This document shows positions 1 to 5,135 of a stretch of 5,751 nt of DNA, in pieces. Below the pieces are notes generated by a model. The model saw only the letters and a program-made list of their open reading frames with translations. It made no database searches and was not told where the DNA came from. Source of the stretch: an uncultured Coriobacteriaceae bacterium (GTDB lineage: Bacteria; Actinomycetota; Coriobacteriia; Coriobacteriales; QAMH01); NCBI GenBank assembly GCA_900556425.1, contig USOR01000060.1:1-5751 (forward strand). Reading direction: 5' to 3'. Every line of letters starts with the position of its first letter. The first letter of the stretch is position 1. The position numbers were made by a program, and so were the translations under genes.

Positions 1-564
1 TACCTCGCCCCAATTGGGTTGCGCGAGAAACGCCGCGACGATATACGTCACGAACACGCAGCTAATGGCAAGGAACACCTTCTCGACCCGCTTGTAGCTG
101 CCACCCATGACGAGCAGCCACACGACGACGCCGGCAATGGGAACCGCAATGTACTTGCTCACGCCAAAGAGTTCCATGCCGGCAGCGATGCCGGCAAATT
201 CCGAGAGCGTGGCAGCGCCGCTCTCAATGAGCACGGCAATCATGGCGAGCGCGGTCAGACGCACGCCAAACTGCTCGCGAATGAGCGACGCGAAGCCCTT
301 GCCCGTCACCGCACCCATGCGCGAGGCGCCTTCCTGCACGATAGCGAGCATCACCATCATGATGGGGATAATCCATAAGGTCCCGTAGCCGAACTTGGCG
401 CCAATGGTCGAATACGTCGAGATACCGCCAGCATCGTTGCCTGCCATTGCGGCGACAACGCCAGGACCAAGCGCCGCAAGCACGATGAGGACGCGGTTCT
501 TCTTGCGTGGAGCCGGCTGCCCCTGCTGCAATCCCTCGCGTTCTGTCAGCTTCTCGTTCGTCAC
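1..564 (-). CDS. NRAMP-family divalent metal transporter, N-terminal part
   Basis: This is the N-terminal 188 codons of an NRAMP (SLC11) membrane transporter; the gene continues past the left edge. It begins with GTG at 562-564, with AGAGG about seven bases upstream, and lies 10 bases after the stop of the upstream gene, so translation is probably coupled. Visible parts are a basic cytoplasmic N-terminus (residues 1-24), helix 1 with the unwound metal-site motif G-N-D-A-G-G (42-47), and hydrophobic helices near 62-80, 103-125, 137-153 and 162-181. Classical manganese/iron NRAMPs have D-P-G-N at this site. Here Asp44 is kept, Pro is Ala45 and Asn is Gly47. A magnesium-transporting NRAMP branch (NRMT) is known from Eggerthella lenta. 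Membership of that branch is my inference, supported by the MgtE-domain neighbour. Helix 6, which carries the other metal ligands, is outside the window. Confidence 0.88.
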   Translation of the reverse strand, partial: MTNEKLTEREGLQQGQPAPRKKNRVLIVLAALGPGVVAAMAGNDAGGISTYSTIGAKFGYGTLWIIPIMMVMLAIVQEGASRMGAVTGKGFASLIREQFGVRLTALAMIAVLIESGAATLSEFAGIAAGMELFGVSKYIAVPIAGVVVWLLVMGGSYKRVEKVFLAISCVFVTYIVAAFLAQPNWGEV

Positions 565-574
565 GGCATCGCCT

Positions 575-1912
575 CTAGCTATTGAGCATGAAGATGAGCA
601 CGCCGATAACGATGAGCAGCGCGACGATGATGCCGATGACCCAGGGGCTCGAGATGGAGCGCTGCTGCAGATCCTCCTCGTGCTCCTCCTCCAAAACGTC
701 CATGGCATCATCGACGGTGACGACGCCGAGCATGACACCTTGCTCGTCGACGACGGGAATGGCGAGCAAGTCGTACTTGGCGATGGTCTGCGCGCACTCC
801 TCCTGGTCGAGGTCGGGATGCACGGTAATGAGCTCCTTTGTGCTGAGCTCGTCAAGTGACATCTCGGGTTTGGCGATGACGAGCGTACGCAGGCTCAGCA
901 CGCCAGTGAGCACATCGTTGTCGGACACGAGGTAGAGGTAGTGGATGCTCTCCTGATTCTCGTCCATCTCGCGTATGGCCTCGATGGCATCCGAGACGGT
1001 CAGGTCATCGTTCACGGTGAGGAAGTCAGTGGTCATGATGCCGCCGGCCGTCTCCTCCTTATAGCCGAGCAACGACCGCACCGAGGCCGACTCCTCGACG
1101 CCCATGAGGCGCAGGAGCTTCTCGGCTTTATCGTAAGGTAGGTCGCCAATGATGTCGGCGGCATCATCGGGATCCATCTCGTTGAGGACGGCGGCGCCGC
1201 GACTCGTGGTCATGTCCTCGATAACGTCAGCCTGGAACTCGTCCTCGAGCTCGGCGACCGCATCGGCTGCCTGACCGGCATCAAGCTTGTCGAAGACAGC
1301 CTGGCGATGTTGCGGCTCGAGCTGCTCGATGATGTCGGCGACGTCAGCCGGATGCATGTCATGCAGGCGCTTGTGACTCACGGAGAGCTTGATCTGCGAC
1401 ATGTCACGCTCAATGAGCTCCATGTAGTTCCACGCGATGAGACGCTCCTTGAGCGGATGCCCGAAAGCCGTCGCGATGGCGTTGACGGCCTTCTCGAGAT
1501 GCGGCGAGATGCCGAAGAGCAGGCCACGGATGCCCGTCTCGGCGCCGAGCAGGCGCAAACCCGCCGGGCTATCGGAAAGCTTGAGGTCGTTGACGCGCAC
1601 GACCTTCATGCCCTGCGTGTCGACAATCTGCTTGTCGAGCAAATCGCGCGCGAGCAGCACCTCATCGGGCTGCAGGTACGAGAAGCGAATGTCCGACGAC
1701 GGCACGTTGAGGCGCACGCAGCTACCATCATAGGACTCGACGTACTTGCGCCACGAAATCATAAAGGGAGTCTTGCGCGGGCCGATGAAGGCCAGCGAGG
1801 TGACACGCGGGAAGACCTCGCCGGTGGCGATGGCCAAGTCACTGATGACGCCGATTTGTTCGCCGTCCTTATCGAAGACGGGCTGCTTGAGAATCTGACG
1901 CAGGTAGATCAT
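575..1912 (-). CDS. PRC-barrel / MgtE N-domain / CBS-pair protein with C-terminal membrane anchor
   Basis: A 445-residue protein. Two PRC-barrel-like segments lie at about 1-85 and 88-165. They are followed by an MgtE N-type helical superhelix (about 183-285, with repeats such as HPADVADIIEQL and DPDDAADIIGDL). A CBS-domain pair follows (about 290-345 and 357-410), then an acidic linker and one hydrophobic helix (424-442) at the extreme C-terminus. In MgtE magnesium channels the N and CBS domains bind Mg2+ in the cytoplasm and gate the pore. Here the five-helix MgtE pore is absent and replaced by a single tail anchor. I infer a membrane-attached Mg2+ (or nucleotide) sensor that acts on the NRAMP transporter encoded 10 bases downstream. 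The ATG at 1910-1912 is preceded by AGAGGAG with a nine-base spacer. The domain order is well supported; the regulatory role is inference. Confidence 0.92.
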   Translation of the reverse strand: MIYLRQILKQPVFDKDGEQIGVISDLAIATGEVFPRVTSLAFIGPRKTPFMISWRKYVESYDGSCVRLNVPSSDIRFSYLQPDEVLLARDLLDKQIVDTQGMKVVRVNDLKLSDSPAGLRLLGAETGIRGLLFGISPHLEKAVNAIATAFGHPLKERLIAWNYMELIERDMSQIKLSVSHKRLHDMHPADVADIIEQLEPQHRQAVFDKLDAGQAADAVAELEDEFQADVIEDMTTSRGAAVLNEMDPDDAADIIGDLPYDKAEKLLRLMGVEESASVRSLLGYKEETAGGIMTTDFLTVNDDLTVSDAIEAIREMDENQESIHYLYLVSDNDVLTGVLSLRTLVIAKPEMSLDELSTKELITVHPDLDQEECAQTIAKYDLLAIPVVDEQGVMLGVVTVDDAMDVLEEEHEEDLQQRSISSPWVIGIIVALLIVIGVLIFMLNS

Positions 1913-1918
1913 GTAGGT

Positions 1919-2086
1919 GGACTCCTCTATTCATACCTGTGCGCCGCGCAAAAAGACTATGCGGGCATGACCCGCGCGATGCTGTTATGCGTGGCGAAAC
2001 GACGGCCCCACCGGGCCGCCAAGAGGAGGTCCGGAAAGGCTAACTACTGTGAGGTCGGGGTTTCACAGAGTTCCTTTCTTCTGGAC
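1919..2086 (-). promoter_or_regulatory. structured leader RNA of the metal-transport operon, candidate riboswitch
   Basis: The untranslated leader of the MgtE-N/NRAMP operon contains several nested complementary segments. In RNA order, GTCC (2083-2086) can pair with GGAC (2029-2032). GAAAGG (2073-2078) pairs with CCTTTC (2034-2039). CTGTGA (2063-2068) pairs with TCACAG (2047-2052) around a 10-base loop. A GC-rich hairpin closed by GGCGGCCC/GGGCCGTC around a GGTG loop follows at about 2001-2020. GCGGG/CCCGC at 1961-1975 lies six bases before a T5 run (1950-1954). CTCCTCT (2022-2028) is exactly complementary to the ribosome-binding site AGAGGAG (1922-1928). With one bulged base, the helix extends to GGA/TCC (2030-2032 with 1919-1921). 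The GGA also belongs to the basal GTCC/GGAC helix, so the two folds compete. This is riboswitch-like logic. I do not recognise a known class by eye, and the ligand is unknown. Confidence 0.45.
1922..1928 (-). promoter_or_regulatory. ribosome-binding site of the MgtE-N/CBS gene, with upstream complement
   Basis: AGAGGAG, nine bases before the ATG at 1912, fixes the start of the first operon gene. A perfect seven-base complement sits about 94 bases upstream in the leader (2022-2028), so this site could be sequestered. Confidence 0.75.
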
Positions 2087-2101
2087 AACAAAAAAAGCGT
2101 C

Positions 2102-2196
2102 TGGCGGAGAGCTGGGGATTCGAACCCCAGATAGGGCTATCTAACCCTATACTCGCTTAGCAGGCGAGCGCCTTCAGCCAACTCGGCCAGCTCTCC
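2102..2196 (-). tRNA. tRNA-Ser(GCU)
   Basis: A complete class II tRNA. The acceptor strands GGAGAGC and GCTCTCC pair fully, the discriminator is G, and CCA is encoded at 2102-2104. The anticodon stem CTCGC/GCGAG encloses loop CTGCTAA with anticodon GCT, which reads AGC/AGU serine codons. The long variable arm has a TAGGG/CCCTA stem, as expected for tRNA-Ser. The T arm is CTGGG-GTTCGAATC-CCCAG. A seven-T tract (2090-2096) follows five bases after the CCA end, but no dedicated terminator hairpin precedes it. Transcription may therefore continue into the metal-operon leader. Confidence 0.97.
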
Positions 2197-2219
2197 GTGC
2201 CAATTCGACGCAAATCGGA

Positions 2220-2248
2220 ATGATAGCACAAACGCCACAGGGTGATAC
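2220..2248 (-). promoter_or_regulatory. putative promoter of tRNA-Ser
   Basis: A -10 box TATCAT (2220-2225) and a weak -35 box GTATCA (2243-2248) are separated by 17 bases. Transcription would start about 17 bases before the tRNA. I saw no convincing promoter between the tRNA and the downstream metal operon, so this one may also feed that operon. Confidence 0.45.
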
Positions 2249-2262
2249 ACGCCGCATTCGGA

Positions 2263-2655
2263 CTAGTCGAGCGGATTGCCCGGATGAGCGGCTGCCTGCA
2301 TGCGAACCCATGCAACGCGCTTGGCATCGGGATCATCAAGGCAGGCAGCAAATCCGGGCACGGCAACCAGCCGATAGCCTGTGACGTGCGCGGGAACATC
2401 TGCGGCAAAGGCCTGCTCATCTAGATCGAAAGCCCCGCGTAAGGTGTCAATCGAAGCGTCATCGATTGCGATAAGCGACCAGGGGTCGGCCTCGAAGACG
2501 AAGCGTTTGAGATCGCCGGCCTCCGAGAGTTGCACGATGGCACAGCCATCCGCATAGCCGAGCGCCTGCGCGGCGGATTGCAGGGCAGAAGCCACCCGCA
2601 CGTCGAGAGGCGCATTCGCGAGCACGACGAGCGTGGTGTCTTGAGCCTGCGTCAT
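2263..2655 (-). CDS. hypothetical protein, 130 residues
   Basis: I do not recognise the family. The protein is small, acidic and alanine-rich, with no signal peptide, membrane helix or obvious catalytic motif. The predicted pattern alternates strands and helices: LVVLANA near the N-terminus, a helix around 21-33, WSLIAIDD (59-66) and YRLVAVPGFAACLDD (about 94-108), as in a small alpha/beta fold. The C-terminal part is helical and ends in PGNPLD. The ATG at 2653-2655 follows the stop of the 83-residue gene by seven bases with no strong Shine-Dalgarno sequence, which suggests coupled translation. GC-rich codon use matches its neighbours, and the opposite strand offers no better ORF, so the gene is probably real. 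Confidence 0.75.
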   Translation of the reverse strand: MTQAQDTTLVVLANAPLDVRVASALQSAAQALGYADGCAIVQLSEAGDLKRFVFEADPWSLIAIDDASIDTLRGAFDLDEQAFAADVPAHVTGYRLVAVPGFAACLDDPDAKRVAWVRMQAAAHPGNPLD

Positions 2656-2662
2656 GGAAAGC

Positions 2663-2914
2663 TTAGACAGCGGTGACCGTTACGCCCGTGTCGGCGTCAT
2701 CACGCTCGATGGCATCTTGGGCCTCGGTGAGCATCTCGCGCACGTTATCGAGCTCCATCTGGATCTTCTGGAGCTGCATGGCGGTGCGCTCCATCTGCCC
2801 ATCGGATGCGAGATGGTACATGCGATGCGTCCAGCGCCTTGTCAGGGCAACCGTCTCGTCAATTTGATTGACCGTATCCTTGAGCTGCTGGGTGTTTACG
2901 CCATTTGCGCACAT
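2663..2914 (-). CDS. hypothetical helical protein, 83 residues
   Basis: I do not recognise the family. It is almost entirely predicted helix: a first helix at about 8-36 (NTQQLKDTVNQIDE, then TRRWTHRMYHLA) and a second, longer one at about 39-72 rich in Glu, Gln, Met and Leu, probably a coiled-coil hairpin. A short strand-like tail TGVTVTAV ends the protein. No membrane segment is present. The ATG at 2912-2914 is chosen because GGAGG lies six bases upstream; an in-frame ATG at 3031 has no such signal and would lie upstream of the promoter. It is the first gene of a two-gene unit with the 130-residue protein seven bases downstream. A structural or adaptor role is possible but not shown. Confidence 0.8.
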   Translation of the reverse strand: MCANGVNTQQLKDTVNQIDETVALTRRWTHRMYHLASDGQMERTAMQLQKIQMELDNVREMLTEAQDAIERDDADTGVTVTAV

Positions 2915-2950
2915 GATTAACCTCCAGTTGGAATTCACACGTATTGCGAA

Positions 2951-2979
2951 ATCATAGCACGTTGCAGAGATGGGAGGAA
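2951..2979 (-). promoter_or_regulatory. promoter of the two small hypothetical genes
   Basis: A near-consensus -10 box TATGAT (2951-2956) and a weak -35 box TTCCTC (2974-2979) are separated by 17 bases. The start of transcription would be near 2944, giving a leader of about 30 bases before the ATG at 2914. Confidence 0.55.
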
Positions 2980-3007
2980 TGCCGCGTGGCGCGTGCGCAT
3001 GATGGCA

Positions 3008-3042
3008 ACCAGACAAAGCCCGCCGGGGCACCTTTGTCTGGT
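3008..3042. repeat. 11-bp perfect inverted repeat between divergent promoters
   Basis: ACCAGACAAAG (3008-3018) and CTTTGTCTGGT (3032-3042) are perfect complements around a 13-base GC-rich centre that can itself form GCCC/GGGC. It ends eight bases before the -35 box of the tRNA-Arg promoter and about 29 bases upstream of the opposite promoter. There is no T-run on either side, so it is not a standard terminator. It could be an operator, a T-less hairpin terminator for minus-strand read-through, or a cruciform. Confidence 0.7.
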
Positions 3043-3049
3043 AGCAGTG

Positions 3050-3077
3050 TTGACATGGTCGGCTGCGGTGGTATTAT
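3050..3077 (+). promoter_or_regulatory. strong promoter of the tRNA-Arg-like gene
   Basis: A consensus -35 TTGACA (3050-3055) and a -10 TATTAT (3072-3077) are separated by 16 bases. Initiation near 3084 would give a leader of about eight bases before the tRNA. Confidence 0.85.
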
Positions 3078-3091
3078 GTTCAGGCTTCATC

Positions 3092-3168
3092 GGGGCATTA
3101 CCTCAGCTGGATAGAGGGACTGACTACGAATCAGTACGTCGGGGGTTCGAATCCCTCAGGGCGCACCA
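3092..3168 (+). tRNA. tRNA-Arg(ACG)-like gene with a mispaired acceptor stem
   Basis: The body is a good tRNA. It has T8-A9, D arm CCTC-AGCTGGATA-GAGG, anticodon stem ACTGA/TCAGT with loop CTACGAA (anticodon ACG), variable loop ACGTC, T arm GGGGG-TTCGAAT-CCCTC, discriminator A and encoded CCA (3166-3168). The 3' acceptor strand AGGGCGC (3158-3164) is the usual tRNA-Arg(ACG) sequence and calls for GCGCCCT at the 5' end. The window instead has GGGGCAT (3092-3098), giving G-G, G-G and A-G mismatches at pairs 2-71, 4-69 and 6-67. The D stem also has C10-G25 rather than the usual G10-C25. Flanking promoter and terminator are intact. It may be a decayed or specialised tRNA, or the 5' end may hold sequence errors. 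Confidence 0.85.
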
Positions 3169-3181
3169 TTTTTGAATTTGT

Positions 3182-3213
3182 AAAACCCTGCTCATGCGGG
3201 GTTTTTCTTTTTT
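3182..3213 (+). terminator. intrinsic terminator of the tRNA-Arg-like gene
   Basis: A 10-bp stem AAAACCCTGC (3182-3191) / GCGGGGTTTT (3196-3205), with one G-T wobble, encloses a TCAT loop. It runs into a T-rich tract interrupted by a single C (3202-3213), 13 bases after the tRNA. Confidence 0.92.
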
Positions 3214-3302
3214 AAGTATCAGCTCGTTCTAGGTGCGAATGGCAATGAACCTACTAAAGAGGGGTATCAGAGCCAGCTAAGAGCGAAAAACAATACGACA
3301 GA

Positions 3303-3332
3303 GAATAACAATAGAGCATAGAAATGTGCTCT
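3303..3332 (-). terminator. weak candidate terminator of the MocR gene
   Basis: On the minus strand a hairpin AGAGCA/TGCTCT (3313-3332) with an eight-base loop lies 13 bases after the stop codon. It is followed by the moderately T-rich ATTGTTATTC. The stem is short and the T-run is broken. The rest of the 3214-3345 gap shows nothing else. Confidence 0.35.
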
Positions 3333-3345
3333 GTGCGCGCTGTCC

Positions 3346-4968
3346 TTAGTGATGCTTACTACCCGAACTTATATCACAACAAAAGCAGATCGCATCAATC
3401 AGGGCAGTTGCGATTTCATTAGCATGTTCAGCATCAAGACCAGAAACATTCATCACATAGGTTGGTTGCAGTAATGAGTTCTCTTGGCTATGCGTAGTAA
3501 AAGAGAGATGCGGACAAAGACGCTCTTCTACTATTGGAGAAAAGCAATATTCGTCAAGTTTTATCAACTTGATGCCTCGTTCAAGGCTGGCGTTCTCAAA
3601 CGGTGCTGCCGAGCAAGCCCCTGCGGGCAGATCGACTTCCATCAAGAAATGTAATCCACTGCCGACCCCTTTGAAACGCACGTAGTTTCCTGCTTCGCTT
3701 GCCATGATCTTTGCGACCAAGGAGTCTTGTAGCCGCCGATACGCAGTCCGTTGGCGGTTCACATGACGCTCGTAGTCGCCAGAAGTGATGAAGCGCGCGA
3801 GCTCAAGCTGTTCGAGCGCACCGACCATGCAAGCACGTGCCATAAAGCGTTCGTTGAAAACAGAGAGCAGCTGTGGCGGCAACACCATATACGCAATGCG
3901 AAATACACTCCCCAAGCTGCGGGTGAAAGTGTTCATGTAGATCACCGATCCCTGAGTGTCCTGCATGAAGAGCGGAGGGATCGGTCGTCCACGCATGCGA
4001 AATTCGCTATCGTAATCATCTTCGATGATATAGCGCTTCAAAGGGCGGTCTTTAACATCTGGCCTCTCTGCGTTGCGAAAAGTGTCTTGCTTGCTTGCTT
4101 CGCGAGCCCAATCGAGCAATTCATGACGCCTTACCGCACTCATCACGCTCCCGGTGGGAAATTGATGAGCAGGAGAACAATGGGCAATGCTCGCCTTACT
4201 TGCTCTAAGCGTCGCAACATCAAGCCCGCTTTCATCGACAGGGATGCCAACAACGTGCGCACCGCTCAGTTCGTAATGTGTGCGCAATGCAGGGTAGCCA
4301 GGGTTCTCTACCGCAAAGGTACGCTCACGTCCAAGAAGTTGCACTAACACCCCGTAAAGGTCCTGCGCCCCAGCTCCGATGACGATCTGCTCGGGCGAAG
4401 CCTCCAACCCGCGAAAGTGAGCCAAATGCTGAACGATCGCAGCGCGCAATTCTTCTGACCCACGGTTGTCGTGCGCAGTTCGAAGAAGCAGACCTTTCGA
4501 AGCCTCGCTGAGCGTGCGTCTGACCGTTTTTGCCCAAATATGAAAAGGAAATTGATCGCCTGATCGGTCGTTTCCTGAAAAATCAGCGAGCAAAGGTGTT
4601 GCTTGGATCGAAGGAACGGAAGAAACGCTCAATCGAACCGGATCGATCTGCCTGGCGGCCGCTTCGGCATTCAGCTGATGCTCGATTCGTTCGCTACCTG
4701 CGCTCATGTCGTGCGCTTGAACAGAAGGAAGCTCGTTCACAAAATATCCGCGTCGTTCTTTTGCTTCAATATAGCCCTCGGCAGCAAGTTGACGGTATGC
4801 GCTTTCGACCGTGATGACGCTGATTCCGAGGTGTTGGGCAAGCGTTCGCTTCGAAGGGAGCTTGCTGCCCGCATCAAGACGGGCCAGTTCGATATCTGAG
4901 CGAATCGCCTGGTAGAGCTGTTCGTAGAGGCTACGGGAATTCTTCGCATCAAGTTCGTACGTTAGCAT
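3346..4968 (-). CDS. MocR/PdxR-family transcriptional regulator (GntR wHTH + aminotransferase-like domain)
   Basis: A 540-residue regulator. An N-terminal GntR winged helix-turn-helix (about 1-78; LPSKRTLAQHLGISVITVESAYRQL is the recognition region) is joined by a linker to a type I aminotransferase fold (about 125-535). Family landmarks are NPGYPALR (222-229), HQFPTGS (268-274), EDDYDSEF (316-323) and RIAYMVLP (357-364). MocR proteins such as PdxR and GabR normally bind PLP through a lysine in a T-F-S-K-S/T-L motif. Here the motif reads T-F-T-R-S-L, with Arg350 (codon CGC, 3919-3921) in the lysine position. The gene is divergent from pdxS, so control of PLP synthesis is the likely job, activating or repressing according to PLP level. 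An insertion at about 290-311 and a Cys528-x-Cys-Cys tail are unusual. The Shine-Dalgarno sequence before the ATG is weak. GC content is visibly lower than in the neighbours. Confidence 0.9.
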   Translation of the reverse strand: MLTYELDAKNSRSLYEQLYQAIRSDIELARLDAGSKLPSKRTLAQHLGISVITVESAYRQLAAEGYIEAKERRGYFVNELPSVQAHDMSAGSERIEHQLNAEAAARQIDPVRLSVSSVPSIQATPLLADFSGNDRSGDQFPFHIWAKTVRRTLSEASKGLLLRTAHDNRGSEELRAAIVQHLAHFRGLEASPEQIVIGAGAQDLYGVLVQLLGRERTFAVENPGYPALRTHYELSGAHVVGIPVDESGLDVATLRASKASIAHCSPAHQFPTGSVMSAVRRHELLDWAREASKQDTFRNAERPDVKDRPLKRYIIEDDYDSEFRMRGRPIPPLFMQDTQGSVIYMNTFTRSLGSVFRIAYMVLPPQLLSVFNERFMARACMVGALEQLELARFITSGDYERHVNRQRTAYRRLQDSLVAKIMASEAGNYVRFKGVGSGLHFLMEVDLPAGACSAAPFENASLERGIKLIKLDEYCFSPIVEERLCPHLSFTTHSQENSLLQPTYVMNVSGLDAEHANEIATALIDAICFCCDISSGSKHH

Positions 4969-4986
4969 AGCTCGCTCATTCTCTCT

Positions 4987-5055
4987 TGGTCGCAGGCATT
5001 CTCAAAGAAACTGGTCTTAATAAAAACATCGATTTTGGTCATTTCGATATGACCA
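4987..5055. promoter_or_regulatory. candidate PdxR/MocR operator region
   Basis: In the 167-base divergent region, TGGTC recurs on the plus strand at 4987-4991, 5012-5016 and 5036-5040, spaced 25 and 24 bases. The third is one arm of a perfect palindrome TGGTCAT-TTCGAT-ATGACCA (5036-5055). MocR dimers are known to bind direct or inverted repeats between their own gene and the target. A -10-like TATTAA on the minus strand (5017-5022) could serve the regulator gene. The pdxS promoter is not clear to me. Confidence 0.5.
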
Positions 5056-5135
5056 TCATCACTTTACCATGGCAGAGACAACGAAGACACCTCGCAGCAT
5101 AAAGAGGATATGAAGAGAAGAAAAGGAGTTCAACC

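Noticed and set aside
19..378. His/Asp-rich plus-strand ORF opposite the NRAMP gene
   Set aside because: Low-complexity shadow of the transporter; the minus-strand reading gives clear NRAMP motifs and membrane helices.
561..569. ATG at 567-569 as the NRAMP start
   Set aside because: It reads ATG-CCG-TGA and stops at once; the overlapping GTG at 562-564 opens the NRAMP frame and has an AGAGG site.
1950..1975. GCGGG/CCCGC hairpin plus T5 as a firm intrinsic terminator in the leader
   Set aside because: The stem has only five pairs and is separated from the T5 run by six bases, so I keep it only as part of the leader structure.
1307..2134. Long plus-strand ORF (275 codons) ending in RRAGDSNPR
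   Set aside because: It is antisense to the well-supported MgtE-N/CBS gene and runs into the tRNA-Ser; the RRAGDSNPR tail is a translated tRNA T arm, a known annotation artefact.
2915..3031. Longer N-terminus for the 83-residue protein starting at 3031
   Set aside because: The extension spans the predicted promoter (2951-2979) and the native start at 2914 has GGAGG at ideal spacing.
3751..4347. Plus-strand ORF of 198 codons within the MocR region
   Set aside because: It is antisense to conserved MocR motifs, has no recognisable domain and no convincing ribosome-binding site.
3092..5135. tRNA-Arg plus lower-GC MocR gene as an integrated genomic island
   Set aside because: No integrase, no repeated tRNA 3' end and no mobile genes are seen; the regulator is in its usual place beside pdxS.
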